Positions 61,436 through 64,000 of a stretch of DNA of 64,000 nucleotides are shown here, piece after piece (positions within the stretch are counted from its first letter, which is position 1; the number at the start of each line of letters is the position of its first letter). The notes below the pieces were generated by a model. That model was not told the origin of the DNA, searched no databases, and saw nothing but the letters and a program-made list of their open reading frames with translations. The DNA lies in assembly GCF_004798865.1 (NCBI RefSeq), contig NW_025335761.1:17380299-17444298 (forward strand), written 5' to 3'. This DNA is from Varanus komodoensis (lineage: Eukaryota > Chordata > Lepidosauria > Squamata > Varanidae). A program made the translations under genes and the position numbers.

Positions 61436-62734
61436 CTTCAATCAGTGAGAAGGTGGGTCAGAGGAGTCTGTAAAATGTGCAGGTCCTTTGAAAATGCTCT
61501 GGTGGCACCTAGAAATCCAGGTGCCAAGGGCACCTAGAAATCTAGTCCGGTTTGGTGACCTGCTCCAGCTGAACCTGACCCATCAGCCAGAGCCCAGGCA
61601 ATTTCCTGGAGCATCCAATGAGATTCTGCCATTTTCCATGTAGTGTTTTTAGTGCAGGTTATTCCATACCATTTGCTTCAACTATTATTCTAAAGCCCGG
61701 TGGAGGCGGCAGGGCACAAACAAAAGCAGAAGAGGAGTGGGGGTTTTTTCTGATTTCCCCACACATGCCTTTATTGCCCTGTACCACTTTTAGCATTGTT
61801 TTGGGGACTGTTCCCAACCTTCTAGAACAGCATGACAGTTTCAAGGGTAGAGGAGAATTAGAGAAAATGGCTACACTTCCCTTGTTCTCTAGTGCCAGTG
61901 GAACTCCACTGAATGCAAGTCTAGCTCCAGCCTATTACATCTAAATTTCCTCCAGTCTTTCAGACTTGAACTTTCCATTTTATTTTCTCTTTCCCTGACT
62001 GCCTTGCTGTTTGTCATTCTGACAGGTACTTGTCTTCTGAAAACCCTAGGTAGCATTTAGAAGGAATAGTGGGGCCAATGCATATAAGAGGAAATACTTG
62101 GAAATATAGAGCTGTTGTCTTGTCTCCACAATACATTGTTAGACAAATAGGTAACTTTGGAACATATGATGAGATTGATGGTTCTGTCAAAGTTATATAA
62201 CACCACCTTTTGCTTGAGAAAAAAACAAGAAGCAGCTCTTAAGTGCTGCATCCTTATGTTTTATCACAGTAATCAATAAGCACTGTAAATGTAGAGTCTT
62301 TACTACAGATCCATTTATAGGGGGTAGCATAATGTGCAGGGAAGCAGCTGTTATGATTCTGACTTGTTTCTTACCAACTGGACTCATTAGTCCACTGGAA
62401 TACTAACTTTAAGGGCAGGTTAAATACTAATATTTTATTCTTTATGATTTAATGAAAATTGATTCTTCCACTTCCTCAGTTTTGACTTGTCTGTATTTTG
62501 TGTGTTTTTATTTGTTTAAAATGAAAAGAAGAAATGAAGTTGACCTATACAGAGAATAAGGGATGAAATAGGAAAGTTTACATATATAACCTGTGCAAAT
62601 TCTAAATACATATAAGCAGGATCTGCAATGAAATTTTGCTGGGCAGAATGTCCCTATTGCTTGCCCTTATCCAAGATACTCCATTCCATTTCCAACTGAT
62701 TTTCCATTGTTTCCCCTCCAATAATCAGCCCCTA
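61436..62734. other. Intronic sequence, nothing recognised
   Basis: No exon or confident repeat is seen. Confidence 0.4.
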
Positions 62735-63240
62735 TTACTAAAAAGCAGAGACATCACCCTGCCAACAAAAGTGTATATAGTCAAGGCTATGATTTTCCCA
62801 GTTGCAATGTATGGCAGTGAAAGTTGGACCATAAGGAAGGCTGAGTGCCAAAGGATTGAAGCCTTTGAATTGTGGTGCTGGAGGAGACTCCTGCGAGTCC
62901 CTTGGACAGCAAGGTGATCAAACTGGTCAGTCCTAGAGGAGATCAACCCTGACTGCTCTTTAGAAGGCCTGATACTGAAGATGAAACTCAAATACTTTGG
63001 CCACCTAATGAGAAGGAAGGACTCCCTGGAGAAGAGTCTAATGCTGGGAACAATTGACGGCAAAAGAAGAAGGGAACGGCAGAGAATGAGGTGGCTGGAT
63101 GGAGTCACTGAAGCAGTTGGTGTGAGCTTAAGTGGACTCAGGAGGATGGTGGAGGACAGGAAGGCCTGGAGGAATGTTGTCCATGGGGTCACAATGGGTC
63201 GAACACGACTTCGCAACTAACAACAGCAACAACAACAAAG
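62735..63240 (+). mobile_element. BovB (RTE) LINE 3' end, well kept
   Basis: One frame runs from about 62735 to 63220 with a single in-frame TGA just after WTAR. It reads KVYIVKAMIFPVAMYGSESW, FELWCWRRLLRVPWTAR, then YFGHLMRRKDSLEKSLMLG, a basic run, MRWLDGVTEAV, DRKAWRNVVHGV and RTRLRN. This is the C-terminal region of the BovB protein. The 3' tail is a CAACAACAACAAAG run. BovB moved horizontally among vertebrates and is abundant in squamates. With one stop and no frameshift, this copy looks younger than the other RTE pieces in the window. Confidence 0.9.
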
Positions 63241-64000
63241 GATGCTGAGTCCTTGTTGGGCTATTTTCCCCCTTAGGTATTTTGACCCTAAGGATCATTT
63301 GAGCACTGGGATTTGCAGCTGCTTTTTCCTCAGACATATTTCATAAACTGCAAGTCTGGAAATTAAATAGTTTCCTTGGCTAAATTAGTACCCTGTGTAG
63401 CAGCAGCCTGGCCTGCCCACCTCAAAGGTTAAAGGGTGGGGTAGGCGTTTGCAGGCACTCTGCATGTGAGCAGGGGATGCAGTAGTCATGCTACAGATAT
63501 ACTGATATGTGGGCAGGGCCAGCTGACCTATTAAAGCTTGCTGCATCCCTGGCCGGATCCTCCTCACTCTGCATCACTCCCTCCCACTGTCCCTTTAAGA
63601 GGCAGAGTAAGGGCTTCCAGTCACATCACAAGCAATTAGAAATCCTTACACAGACTGGCTGAGCTGGTGATGGGGGCAGGGGGGTTAGGTGCTCCACACT
63701 GTGATCTGGCGAGGGTAGTTTGAGGCAGTCGCTGCCTGCGATGCCCTACATCGAACAGAAATAGTTTGCCGCGATTTGGCAGGGCTGTGCAGAGTAGAGT
63801 GATAGGCAGGAGTTTCATGAGCTCTCAGAGGCATCTTAAAAATAATGCCGGAGGGGTCATTCTTCTGAAACTAGCCACTCGGGATTGTGGAAGCTAAGGC
63901 TGGAGTGTAGGTTCCCTTCAAGGCTTCCCCTTGTCCACACAGCATCAGCTGGATTGCTCAGAGAACTGAAAGCAGTCACGTTTGTGAGAGTTGCAGACTC
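63241..64000. other. Intronic sequence, nothing recognised
   Basis: The section 63380-63850 is GC-richer, with a TATTAAAG near 63529 and a CCCTTTAAG near 63591. It might be a regulatory or LTR fragment, but I see no paired ends or frame. Confidence 0.3.

Noticed and set aside
62725-63216. 163-residue minus-strand frame
   Set aside because: It is the antisense shadow of the BovB reading frame.
31066-64000. Next RGS6 DEP exons (TDIVQW and FPISDHVLT regions)
   Set aside because: Searched by eye for the expected coding strings and not found; they may lie beyond the window.
1-64000. CRISPR arrays, prokaryotic operons, tRNA or rRNA genes
   Set aside because: No regularly spaced repeats, no bacterial gene layout, and the tRNA-like promoters seen belong to SINEs.

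Overview
The window is non-bacterial vertebrate DNA, almost certainly from a squamate reptile (lizard or snake). It is mostly intron: no prokaryotic-style gene packing, no operons, few long open frames, many decayed LINE, SINE and miniature DNA-transposon copies, and simple repeats. The mix of BovB/RTE, L2 and CR1 LINEs, tRNA-derived SINEs and palindromic hAT-like MITEs is what points to a squamate; this is recognition from memory, not a database result.

Only one host coding exon could be recognised: 30966-31065 on the plus strand. It encodes 33 residues of the DEP domain of RGS6 (an R7-family regulator of G-protein signalling) and has good splice sites on both sides. The exon with the start codon and the next DEP exon were looked for by eye and not seen. 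The rest of the window therefore reads as parts of two large RGS6 introns, about 31 kb upstream and 33 kb downstream. The second gene-derived object is a processed pseudogene of LSM3 (50634 to about 51300, minus strand), with full-length 102-codon frame, two premature stops, 3' UTR, AATAAA signal and poly-A tract.

Layout. 1-1165: L2 3' end followed by an RTE fragment. 1166-16500: mostly unique intron with a few MITEs, a SINE, a candidate conserved element (11560-11780) and an unexplained open region (11920-12548, minus). 16500-21240: LINE pieces, including an APE endonuclease domain. 21240-29125: RTE pieces, a textbook hAT MITE at 24582-24806, a CR1-like piece and a second textbook hAT MITE at 28852-28989. 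30966-31065: RGS6 exon. 31145-33080: L2 pieces in both orientations. 33080-43150: sparse repeats plus a unique stretch with a homeodomain-like palindrome (39690-40250). 43150-49150: CR1, SINE, L2 and RTE pieces. 50634-51300: LSM3 retrocopy. 51700-54480: SINE and MITE fragments and an LTR-like stretch. 56855-59200: an RTE copy split by an L2 tail, a CR1 3' end and a MITE-rich block with a 544-bp-offset direct repeat. 60257-60330: a GGAA / 28-G / AG tract. 62735-63240: a well-kept BovB 3' end.

I do not see an undescribed gene system here. The strongest observations are the exon assignment, the LSM3 retrocopy, the two MITEs with exact 8-bp target duplications, and the nested L2-in-RTE insertion. 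Less certain are the possible foamy-virus-like fossil, the LTR-like stretch and the candidate regulatory elements.
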